Assembly: GCA_900314715.1 (NCBI GenBank) | Contig: OMWI01000030.1 | Location: 1-41,302 of the forward strand | Length of the DNA: 41,302 nt | Source of the DNA: an uncultured Prevotellaceae bacterium | Lineage (GTDB): Bacteria; Bacteroidota; Bacteroidia; Bacteroidales; Bacteroidaceae | Reading direction: 5' to 3' | Shown here: positions 16,731 through 23,791 of the stretch, piece after piece | Layout: each line of letters opens with the position of its first letter | Position numbering within the stretch: the first letter of the stretch is position 1 | The notes under the pieces: model-generated | The model's database searches: none | What the model saw: only the letters and a program-made list of their open reading frames with translations | Told to the model about the DNA's origin: nothing | Made by a program: the position numbers and the translations under genes

Positions 16731-16768
16731 TTCGTCCATTCTCGGTGGACGAAAGGCATGTACCTTTG
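16731..16768 (+). promoter_or_regulatory. WYL-type operator overlapping the promoter of the methylase-like operon
   Basis: TTCGTCCA (16731-16738) and TGGACGAA (16746-16753) form a perfect dyad with a 7-base spacer, the same geometry as the array at 15588-15654. It sits where a -33 element would be, eight bases before the consensus -7 box TACCTTTG (16761-16768). This placement is typical of a repressor site. It begins directly after the regulator's stop codon. Confidence 0.75.
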
Positions 16769-16813
16769 CATCCGATAAGTTGATTGTTTAATTCAAATCC
16801 ATTTTTTATACCT

Positions 16814-17800
16814 ATGAAGAAGATGAGCATTGAAGTGATGGAACAGTTGTTGAAAGACTTGGCAGCTAATGTTGGCTATGAGTTAATTTCCAATCCATTT
16901 GATACTCCATTTGAGGAAAGCAGTTTGGAAATGCTGCCAGAAGATAAGCAGTTTATTTGGCCTGTACCAGCATCTGTTTTGAATGACGAGGCGCACAAAG
17001 ATTTCCGTAATATGTGGGTGAATACTGACTTGATAGATACCATAGCAGAACTTTCATGGGCATGGCCATTTAATGATGAAGACCGAATGGCCATTCTGCT
17101 CATTGACTTAACTCGTTCACGTCGTGGAACCGTGAAGTTTGTTGATGCTACTGCATGGGATATTTCTGATGAAACCGATATGGCTGCTGTCTGCAACTTT
17201 CTGATACATGATTTGTTCCCTGGCGAAGACCTTTTGGCATTTGAAATGAATGTAGATGTAATGGACCTTGAAGTTGATGATAGATGGGGCGATCAAGTGG
17301 TTTTAGTTTCTGCCATAAATATTAATGGCTCATTACTGCCTCATGACTACTTACCAAAACCTATAGCTAAACAAGGGTTTGAATATGTTCGACTGGATGA
17401 TATTTTCAATATTGAAGATTTAAAAGGAGCAGAATCTTATAAAAACGTGAAAGGAGAATTCTCTAAATGGCTACCCAAAGAATTCATTATACATGATAAT
17501 AATATGCTAGAACTAAAAGTTCCTGCAATGACTGTATCTGTTTATGGAAATTTTCGACCGCAAAAGATTAATCCAGAGGCAACTTCTGGAATGGTAGATT
17601 TGAATGAGAAAATTGTTCTCATACCTCGTTTGGTTTACTATGATTTACCAGATTTAGATTATTTGGTGGAGCAATTATGTAAAGAATCAACGTTACGCCA
17701 GCTGCCATTTCTCCCTTATCCCAATGCTCGTTTAGAAGAAGAACATCTTAGAGGGGTTCTTATTGAAATTCCAAAGAAATGGAGGAAATGTTATGAATAA
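16814..17800 (+). CDS. Truncated N6-methyltransferase / TRD-like protein, probably catalytically dead
   Basis: 328 residues from the ATG at 16814; a TTG ten codons earlier is less likely. The N-terminal third follows the type I/BREX methylase pattern downstream of the catalytic loop (KQFIWPVPASVLNDEAHKDF, DLIDTIAELSWAWPF, AILLIDLTRSRRGTVKFVDA). The place where NPPF/NPPY belongs reads SNPFDTPF, and the SAM-binding motif I domain is absent. From about residue 190 (GFEYVRLDDIF) the rest resembles a target-recognition domain, ending LRGVLIEIPKK. It may therefore bind DNA without methylating it. It is first in a four-gene operon under a WYL-type operator. The family assignment is my reading of distant motifs. 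Confidence 0.55.
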   Translation: MKKMSIEVMEQLLKDLAANVGYELISNPFDTPFEESSLEMLPEDKQFIWPVPASVLNDEAHKDFRNMWVNTDLIDTIAELSWAWPFNDEDRMAILLIDLTRSRRGTVKFVDATAWDISDETDMAAVCNFLIHDLFPGEDLLAFEMNVDVMDLEVDDRWGDQVVLVSAININGSLLPHDYLPKPIAKQGFEYVRLDDIFNIEDLKGAESYKNVKGEFSKWLPKEFIIHDNNMLELKVPAMTVSVYGNFRPQKINPEATSGMVDLNEKIVLIPRLVYYDLPDLDYLVEQLCKESTLRQLPFLPYPNARLEEEHLRGVLIEIPKKWRKCYE

Positions 17801-18644
17801 GATAAAAGTTCTTTGGATGAATAATGGAGATGAAAACCTTGCTCACTTTGTTGAAGGAGCTAATATTTTTAATATAGACATTTCCACTTGTTCTTCTATG
17901 GCAGCTTGTATGGAGAGTATTGACGATGCTTGTAAAAATTGGGATGTTGTCATGATAAATGAAACTTATCAAGGGAAAAAGGGTAAGAGACATCTAAATT
18001 CAATAGAAGAAAACTTTAAGGAAAAGACTAAAGCCAAATGTATAACATGCTTTATTGTAACGGATAAAGAAAGTGTTAATCCAATGACAAAGTTCTCATT
18101 GAAAAGTTACACACAAGAATTCCATTCTTTGAGAAATAAGGAAGAACTTTTTCGAAGTATTATTGCAGCACCAGAGTCAACTTTGAGGAAAAAGTATTCT
18201 GTAATATGTACTTTCTGTACTGATTCACATTTAATGCCATTACTTCAAGTCTTGGAGGGGAACAAACAGATAATGCCGCCAACAACTATTCCTAATGAAT
18301 GCAGGAAATTGTTGGAATGGGTTCAAAAGAATTCTATTTTTACAGGTAGGAAACTTCCAATAAGCATAAAAGACCATCTTGATTGGCCTGTCAAAAAAGA
18401 TAAAACAACTTGTGAAACATACGATGAACTTTCATTGAATGACTTTAGCAAAGCTGTGGATAAGACAAATTATGTACCCGAATATATTAAAAGAAGTTTC
18501 CATCATTGCTGTAATATTACCCAAGAAGGTTCGCATTTACTTGAAATAGACAATTTGTTGTCTAAGGGGATGGTGCCTTATGTAAATCAATCTCTCATAT
18601 ATAACTTGTTGAATATACTTCATTGGTGTGCAATTTACAAATAA
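17793..18644 (+). CDS. Pseudo-receiver protein, unknown function
   Basis: 283 residues from the ATG at 17793, which overlaps the upstream gene by eight bases and has a good Shine-Dalgarno (GGAGG). Residues 1-120 look like a CheY-type receiver: IKVLWMNNGDENL replaces the usual IDDD acidic cluster with Asn, WDVVMINETYQGKKG has Asn where the phospho-Asp should be, and CFIVTDKE has the conserved Thr. Phosphorylation therefore seems impossible. The C-terminal region (YVPEYIKRSFHHCCNITQEG, PYVNQSLIYNLLNILHWCAI) is alpha-helical and unfamiliar. It is co-transcribed with the methylase-like and glycosylase-like genes. Confidence 0.5.
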   Translation: MNKIKVLWMNNGDENLAHFVEGANIFNIDISTCSSMAACMESIDDACKNWDVVMINETYQGKKGKRHLNSIEENFKEKTKAKCITCFIVTDKESVNPMTKFSLKSYTQEFHSLRNKEELFRSIIAAPESTLRKKYSVICTFCTDSHLMPLLQVLEGNKQIMPPTTIPNECRKLLEWVQKNSIFTGRKLPISIKDHLDWPVKKDKTTCETYDELSLNDFSKAVDKTNYVPEYIKRSFHHCCNITQEGSHLLEIDNLLSKGMVPYVNQSLIYNLLNILHWCAIYK

Positions 18645-18651
18645 CTATGAT

Positions 18652-19275
18652 ATGCGAAAAAACAATTTCAAAATGGCTAAGTATATGGAAAGCCTTGGTT
18701 ATTGTCAAAAGAAAGCCATAAATAATGAGAATTTAAAATATGGCCTTGTTCCTTGGGTCGGAGTTAATCCAACAGTCCTCATATTAGGAACATTACCTAG
18801 TGATGATTCTATTAAAAGTGGACTATATTATCAGAATCCAACAAACAGATTTTGGGAAATAATGCATATTATATTCGGTGGAGACATTGATGATCATAGT
18901 AAAGATTTTATCATCTCACAAAAGATAGCCCTTTGGGATTGTTTTAGATCTGCCCAACGAAAAGACTCGGCAGATAAGAACATCATTGTAGGAACAGAGA
19001 CCCCCAACGACATCTTATCATTCTTAAAAGAGCATCCAACAATTAATTGTATTATTCTGAATGGAACTACAAAACATCCTAAATCTGGTTATTCAACAAT
19101 AACTGCTTTTAATAAGTATTTTTACGATCTTTACGATAACTATATGATATTATGTCTTCCCCAAACTTCTTCAAGAAATGAAAGATTTGGAAAAACAATG
19201 GAAGAAAAAATAAATAAGTGGAGTATAGTAAGAAAATTAGTTGATGAGCCAGCAGAAGTTCAAAACTACCGATAA
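18652..19275 (+). CDS. DNA-deoxyinosine glycosylase-like protein (uracil-DNA glycosylase superfamily, family 6)
   Basis: About 207 residues from 18652; a second possible start is 18673 (MAKYMESLGYC). Motif A, VLILGTLPSDDS followed by YYQNPTNRFWEIMHIIF, matches hypoxanthine-DNA glycosylases, which normally read ILGSMPG..S...YY..P.N.FW. The second motif, LPQTSSRN, corresponds to LPSTSPAN. These enzymes excise deaminated bases such as hypoxanthine from DNA. It starts eight bases after the pseudo-receiver gene and overlaps the next gene by 32 bases, so it belongs to the WYL-controlled operon rather than to a housekeeping repair cluster. Confidence 0.8.
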   Translation: MRKNNFKMAKYMESLGYCQKKAINNENLKYGLVPWVGVNPTVLILGTLPSDDSIKSGLYYQNPTNRFWEIMHIIFGGDIDDHSKDFIISQKIALWDCFRSAQRKDSADKNIIVGTETPNDILSFLKEHPTINCIILNGTTKHPKSGYSTITAFNKYFYDLYDNYMILCLPQTSSRNERFGKTMEEKINKWSIVRKLVDEPAEVQNYR

Positions 19276-19834
19276 GGTCATTATTGTATTGATCTTTGCC
19301 CTTTACTTGCTTGGCTACCACTTCCTGATTTCTTCGGGAAGTGGTAAGTCTAAGCAAGAGGTAAGGGATGGAGTTGTGAATGAAATTAAAACAGAGCAAA
19401 GGAAAGAGACATATCCAACCATTTCAAAGGGGAGGAAGGTGAAATCTCTGTCTGCGGATTGGCCTTTGGATTTGGGCAAATATTTCTATACATTAGATAT
19501 TGAGCCAGGTTATGAGATGGAAGATGAAGAGTATGAAGTCGTTGGTAAATCTGGTGACAATCTCATAGTTAAGAAGTATCATGATTGGCCTGCCATTAGT
19601 GGACACTTTGAATGGTATTGCAACAAAAAACTAACGACTACCCAACAAATGTATGATTATGTGGTGGCTCATCATCAAACAATTGTCAGACAGATGCAAG
19701 AAGTAAAAAGGAGAGGTATTAGTCGTGAATTTGACGAAGCCTCCTATTACCAAGACCATTACGACGATTATCAAGACGACCCCGAAGATGAGATTCGTTT
19801 TCCTCCAGAAATATTTGATGCTAACGACGAATAA
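19244..19834 (+). CDS. Membrane-anchored acidic protein, unknown function
   Basis: 196 residues from the ATG at 19244. One N-terminal membrane segment (VIIVLIFALYLLGYHFLI, about residues 13-30) precedes a basic linker. A roughly 100-residue soluble domain follows (WPLDLGKYFYTLDIEPGYEM, then EVVGKSGDNLIVKKYHDWPA), and then a strongly acidic tail (SYYQDHYDDYQDDPEDEIRF). I do not recognise a family. It is the last gene of the WYL-controlled operon, overlapping the glycosylase gene, so it is probably translated in step with it. An envelope-located component or effector is a possibility, not shown by the sequence. Confidence 0.6.
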   Translation: MSQQKFKTTDKVIIVLIFALYLLGYHFLISSGSGKSKQEVRDGVVNEIKTEQRKETYPTISKGRKVKSLSADWPLDLGKYFYTLDIEPGYEMEDEEYEVVGKSGDNLIVKKYHDWPAISGHFEWYCNKKLTTTQQMYDYVVAHHQTIVRQMQEVKRRGISREFDEASYYQDHYDDYQDDPEDEIRFPPEIFDANDE

Positions 19835-19920
19835 TCAAATATGAACTATCCAGTCAACAACAGTAATTGTTATCCATATATTTTACACCTCAAAATAGGT
19901 TTTCCTATAGATTGACAAAA

Positions 19921-20427
19921 TTACAAGTCCTCAACTTCCTTAATGGTCAAGCCAGTGGCATCTGATATTTGCTCAACTGTCAATCCCATTTCCTTCAGAT
20001 TCTTGGCTGTTTCAATGCATTTCTTATATACAGCACTATCAATCTCAGAATAAAAATCATCTCCCTTGGCCCATTCATCCCAATTAGTTTCTGCAAGATA
20101 GCGATTAATGATTTGCTTCATAGGTGGTAGGTCTTCATTCACCGTCTGCCATAATTGTCTATCTGAAATATTAGCATAGCCATGAACCAAAACATTGCGC
20201 ATTCCTACTATCTGCCTCCATGGTAATTCGGGATGAAGTTGCTGGAAATGTCTTGTCAGCATATTGGCAGCCTCGCCAACGATTTCCACATTTTTTATGA
20301 TGGCATAATAGCGCATTGTGTCGCTAACAAATTGTTCAAACGTCACGTTTTCAACATATTGACGCACGTTGTCTATGCTTTTTAATATATCCTCTAATCG
20401 GCTCTTATCCCTGCTCCTCTCTCTCAT
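19921..20427 (-). CDS. hepT: HepT-like RNase toxin (DUF86) with C-terminal extension
   Basis: 168 residues. The HEPN domain has the catalytic R-X4-H-X-Y motif intact (RNVLVHGY, Arg77, His82, Tyr84) after VEIVGEAANMLTRHF, both hallmarks of HepT toxins that cleave RNA. HepT proteins are usually 110-140 residues. Here about 50 extra residues end in AKNLKEMGLTVEQISDATGL then IKEVEDL, a helical tail typical of Rpn/PD-(D/E)XK transposase-like proteins. The gene overlaps the MntA antitoxin gene by 23 bases, antitoxin first, the standard order for this pair. Confidence 0.9.
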   Translation of the reverse strand: MRERSRDKSRLEDILKSIDNVRQYVENVTFEQFVSDTMRYYAIIKNVEIVGEAANMLTRHFQQLHPELPWRQIVGMRNVLVHGYANISDRQLWQTVNEDLPPMKQIINRYLAETNWDEWAKGDDFYSEIDSAVYKKCIETAKNLKEMGLTVEQISDATGLTIKEVEDL

Positions 20428-20710
20428 AAATCATTTTTTTATCGCGGTTTACACTTTCCACGGCATAGGATTTCAATGTTCCCTCTTCTACCAAATCCAC
20501 TTTGTGGCCTATCAAGTCTTCAAGGTCACAAATTATCCCCGCAAACTTCAACAAACCAATTGGTTTCTCTTTGTCAAATTCAACGAGAATGTCAACATCA
20601 CTCCACGGCCTCTGTTCACCACGAGCAAAGGAACCGAAAAGCCAAGCCCTCTGAACGGGCTGCGTCTTAAAATAGTCGGCTATAACCTTGTTCATCATTT
20701 GGGTGCTCAT
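20405..20710 (-). CDS. mntA: MntA-like nucleotidyltransferase antitoxin
   Basis: 101 residues of the minimal nucleotidyltransferase fold. The GSX10DXD active site is complete (Gly26, Ser27, Asp38, Asp40: GSFARGEQRPWSDVDILVEF), and a further acidic strand reads HKVDLVEE. MntA antitoxins neutralise HepT by adding AMP to the tyrosine of the toxin motif, which is present in the partner. ATGs at codons 1, 5 and 6 are possible; I took the first. The pair closes the island that begins at the WYL regulator. No TAnnTTTG promoter was found in the 256-base divergent gap. Confidence 0.9.
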   Translation of the reverse strand: MSTQMMNKVIADYFKTQPVQRAWLFGSFARGEQRPWSDVDILVEFDKEKPIGLLKFAGIICDLEDLIGHKVDLVEEGTLKSYAVESVNRDKKMIYEREEQG

Positions 20711-20917
20711 AAGCGCATCGTTTTGAATTACGCTGTAAATTTACGAATCCTTTTCCAATTATTGTTCGTTTTCCCCGTTAAAAATGCAAAAAACGAGTAG
20801 AAGTGCGTCTTATTGCTACTTTCGCATCCTGTATTATACAATTTTTCATGCCACAAAATAATCTTCTCTCTCAGAAAAAAGAAGTAGAATTTTTCTATAA
20901 TTATCATTTATTATTAC

Positions 20918-20925
20918 TATCTTTG
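20918..20925 (+). promoter_or_regulatory. -7 box (TATCTTTG) for the M6 metalloprotease gene
   Basis: TATCTTTG lies 41 bases before the ATG at 20967. The transcription start would fall near 20931, which rules against the earlier in-frame ATG at 20934. Confidence 0.65.
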
Positions 20926-20966
20926 TTGCCAATATGGTTCAACTATTTAATATCCAACAAACAAAG

Positions 20967-22595
20967 ATGATTATAAGATTTATCTGTTGCATATTACTGG
21001 CATTGGTTGCGAATACTTCCAATGCGCAACGTATAGGCTGCGTGCATAGCGAACATTCACAAGCACGGGCGATTTCACCGTTGACAGCAGACTATCAACT
21101 GATTCCAGACCCAGTATATTTTGACCCACAAAAAACCTACCGACAACCAGTGGTACTGATCACTTTCAGCGATACAGATTTCTCGATGGCCAACCCAGTG
21201 GGCTATTACAACCGCCTTTTCAACGAAAAGGGCTTCAACCAAGGTGTGGGGGTAGGATGTGTGGCAGACAATTTCCGTGACCAATCTAATGGTCAAGTAA
21301 ATATACAATTCGACATCTATGGACCAATAAAGGTAGACGAAAAGGCAGGAGGACATAAAGGCTATTACTATGGAGGACTTCTCATTCGCAATGCCATCAA
21401 GCAGTTGTGTGAAACCGAACAAACAGACTTTACCATCTATGATTGGGATGGTGACAGCCTTGTCAATCAAGTTCTCTTTATTGCTGCAGGCTATACAGGT
21501 AATCAGGTATCGGGTTACCTATGGCCTAACTCTGGTTATTCTATCCACAAACTTCCAGGTGGAATGTATATCAACTATGCTTCCATCTGTTGTGAGTTAT
21601 GGGATGACAACTCTTTGTGTGGCATCGGCACCATCTTACATGAGTATTTTCATTGTCTGGGATTGCCCGACATCTATCCAACGGCTCAAGCCAGCGCATT
21701 TTCGACTGTTGATACGTGGGACTTTATGGATGGTGGCAATTTCACGAATAAAGGTTGGTGTCCGCCAAACCTCTCCGCTATGGAGAAGATGTATCTGGGA
21801 TGGTCGTCGCCAATAGAACTCACCGAGGCTACCAGCATTCGAGACATGCGTCCCATAAGCGATGGCGGGGAAACCTATATCATCCGAAGCTCGGGCAACA
21901 GCGATGAATTCTATCTGTTGGAGAATCGTAAACAGGAAGGATGGGACTATGGTTGTCCTGGTAATGGTCTGCTCATCTTCCATGTAGATTACGATAAAGA
22001 CAAATGGTGTAATGGTAAAGTGAACGTAGCTGACAACCACTATCTCTACGATATGTTTCATGCCGACAGAAAGGGCTATCGTGACTGGAATCCCAAAAAC
22101 CAAGGCTTGGATTTCAACAAATTTACGATGGACAATTGGTTGCGCAGCAGATATTTCAGTACATCGCCCTACCCCTATATCGATACTGCGACGTTTGCTG
22201 TCAATGATAGCCTGACTGATAATTCCAATCCTGCTTCCGTCTTATTTACGCCTAATGCCGAGGGCAAGAATTTCATGGGGAAAGCCATTACCAACATCAA
22301 GTTATCAGAAGACGGAACCATCTCTTTCGACTTCATGAATCCCAACTCTTCGGGTGTGTCAATCTTAGCTGCTGACGAGAAGAGCGCCATAACTGGTTGG
22401 TACGACCTCAATGGTCGCCGCTTGTCCTCTCCACCCCATCGTTCAGGCATATACATCACATTCAGTACAACGACGGAACAAAGAAAAAGTGCTACAAACA
22501 TTAAGCCATGTGTAGCTCATCCCTCTCTCGGTTTATACCAGAGTATTCTTTCTTTTCTCACTTCATACCCCTCCCTTTCAAAAAAAAATCTCTAA
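20967..22595 (+). CDS. Secreted M6-family metalloprotease with frameshifted sorting tail
   Basis: 542 residues from the ATG at 20967, which gives a clean signal peptide (FICCILLALVANTSNAQ). The zinc motif HEYFHCLGLPD is at 225-235, with SVDTWDFMDGG-type downstream sequence as in immune-inhibitor-A-like M6 peptidases. The C-terminus begins a Bacteroidetes secretion tail (WYDLNGRRLSSPPHRSGIYI) and then shifts frame. In the +2 frame the tail continues sensibly as QYNDGTKKKCYKH with a stop at 22502-22504, whereas the annotated frame runs 90 bases further through unrelated sequence. A one-base loss near 22455-22463 explains this. Function is probably extracellular protein degradation. Confidence 0.88.
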   Translation: MIIRFICCILLALVANTSNAQRIGCVHSEHSQARAISPLTADYQLIPDPVYFDPQKTYRQPVVLITFSDTDFSMANPVGYYNRLFNEKGFNQGVGVGCVADNFRDQSNGQVNIQFDIYGPIKVDEKAGGHKGYYYGGLLIRNAIKQLCETEQTDFTIYDWDGDSLVNQVLFIAAGYTGNQVSGYLWPNSGYSIHKLPGGMYINYASICCELWDDNSLCGIGTILHEYFHCLGLPDIYPTAQASAFSTVDTWDFMDGGNFTNKGWCPPNLSAMEKMYLGWSSPIELTEATSIRDMRPISDGGETYIIRSSGNSDEFYLLENRKQEGWDYGCPGNGLLIFHVDYDKDKWCNGKVNVADNHYLYDMFHADRKGYRDWNPKNQGLDFNKFTMDNWLRSRYFSTSPYPYIDTATFAVNDSLTDNSNPASVLFTPNAEGKNFMGKAITNIKLSEDGTISFDFMNPNSSGVSILAADEKSAITGWYDLNGRRLSSPPHRSGIYITFSTTTEQRKSATNIKPCVAHPSLGLYQSILSFLTSYPSLSKKNL

Positions 22596-22598
22596 ACA

Positions 22599-22636
22599 GG
22601 GGTAATGATTTTCCTTGTTCATCTGTATATATAGTA
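22599..22636 (+). promoter_or_regulatory. Candidate autoregulated ECF promoter
   Basis: There is no TAnnTTTG box here. Instead GGGGTAATGATTTTCC and, about ten bases on, CATCTGTATATATAGTAG resemble the leader arrangement I recall upstream of other Bacteroidetes ECF sigma genes. It lies 20 bases before the sigma-factor ATG. Confidence 0.35.
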
Positions 22637-22655
22637 GAAACAAGCGAAATAAAAG

Positions 22656-23213
22656 ATGCAAGACAGCGTAATCGAAAACCAATCGCTCTCCCAGCGAGAA
22701 CAGCAATTCAAGGAACTCTTCCTTTCGGAATACGGCAGGATGTACAAGACGGCCTACATCCTACTGGGCAACGAGGACGAGGCAAAGGATGCTGTGCAGG
22801 ATGTCTTCGCCAAGCTATGGACAGACACCCGTATACTTCGCAAGGAGACAACGCGCACTTTTCTGCTCACTTGCATCCGTAATCGCTGCCTCAACATCAT
22901 TGCACGTAAAAATGAAGAACTCAAAGTAATGAGTGAGCAATTAGCTACAGCTCTATCTATGGCGCGAGCCGATTCTTCATTCCCACTTTCTCATTCTTCA
23001 CTTCATGACGAAGAGATTATAGAAGCCGTGAATCGCTATGTTGACGAACAGCTCACGCCACAAACCAGTCGCGTGATCAAGATGCACTTCGACGAGAACA
23101 AGTCGTATAAAGACATCTCCAACAAACTTGGCATCAGTCTTTCGGCAGTCAACAAACACATCGTGCAAGGATTGAGGAAACTACGTTCCACCTTTAAAGA
23201 CAGAGAAGCATGA
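22656..23213 (+). CDS. ECF RNA polymerase sigma-70 factor
   Basis: 185 residues. Region 2 reads YKTAYILLGNEDEAKDAVQD then VFAKLWTD, and region 4 is SYKDISNKLGISLSAVNKHI followed by VQGLRKL, both intact. Between them is an Arg-rich linker (FLLTCIRNRCLNIIARKNEE). Such sigma factors direct RNA polymerase to envelope-response promoters when released by the anti-sigma protein. The stop overlaps the start of the next gene (ATGA at 23210), and the TonB-type receptor follows, a standard cell-surface signalling arrangement. Confidence 0.93.
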   Translation: MQDSVIENQSLSQREQQFKELFLSEYGRMYKTAYILLGNEDEAKDAVQDVFAKLWTDTRILRKETTRTFLLTCIRNRCLNIIARKNEELKVMSEQLATALSMARADSSFPLSHSSLHDEEIIEAVNRYVDEQLTPQTSRVIKMHFDENKSYKDISNKLGISLSAVNKHIVQGLRKLRSTFKDREA

Positions 23214-23773
23214 AGAAAGAAGAGCAAATCAAGATGCTTTTGCATCCAGAGGAATACGACGAAAGCCAAATCGACCAAATGCTGGACGAGGCGAATATTC
23301 CCGTTCCTGATGCGAACGAGGAATGGAAGCGCTTCGAAAGCGAGAAGACTTCAACGAGCCATGGGAAACCTTCACTCTTTAAGATTGCAGCCATGTTTGT
23401 GGGTATTCTGATGTTATCGGGCATCGCGTACGCCGCAATCTACTATATGAATAGCGATGTCAAAGAGGACGTAAACACTCCTACTCAAGAAGTAACAGTT
23501 TCTAATTCCCACGAACAGATAATCGTTGAGACTCCGCAAGACAGCATTGCCCAGAAACCTATCGTATATGAAAATGCGGAATTAACTACCATATTGAGTG
23601 AAATAGCCACTTTCTATCATGTTGAAACCGTTTATAAGAGTGAAGCCGCAAAGCACGTTCGCCTGTACTTCACTTGGGACAAGACCGCCAAGATAGAAGA
23701 TGTCATTAACATCTTCAACAAGTTCGATCGCATCCACATCACGTTGGAGAATCAAAAACTGATTGTAGAATAA
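23210..23773 (+). CDS. Anti-sigma factor with one membrane segment and STN-like C-terminal domain
   Basis: 187 residues. A short acidic cytoplasmic part (residues 1-55) is followed by one membrane helix (FKIAAMFVGILMLSGIAYAA). A periplasmic linker leads to a C-terminal DUF4974/STN-like domain (ELTTILSEIATFYHVETVYK, then DKTAKIEDVINIFNKFDRIH). Classical FecR proteins are over 300 residues; the FecR core domain is missing here, so this is a minimal version. It should hold the overlapping sigma factor at the membrane until signalled by the receptor encoded 18 bases downstream. Confidence 0.82.
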   Translation: MKKEEQIKMLLHPEEYDESQIDQMLDEANIPVPDANEEWKRFESEKTSTSHGKPSLFKIAAMFVGILMLSGIAYAAIYYMNSDVKEDVNTPTQEVTVSNSHEQIIVETPQDSIAQKPIVYENAELTTILSEIATFYHVETVYKSEAAKHVRLYFTWDKTAKIEDVINIFNKFDRIHITLENQKLIVE

Positions 23774-23791
23774 CCCTAAACGCTTTCGAAC

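Noticed and set aside
19895-19908. ATAGG-TTTT-CCTAT hairpin between convergent genes as a terminator
   Set aside because: Only five pairs, AT-rich and without a clear T run on either side; too weak to list.
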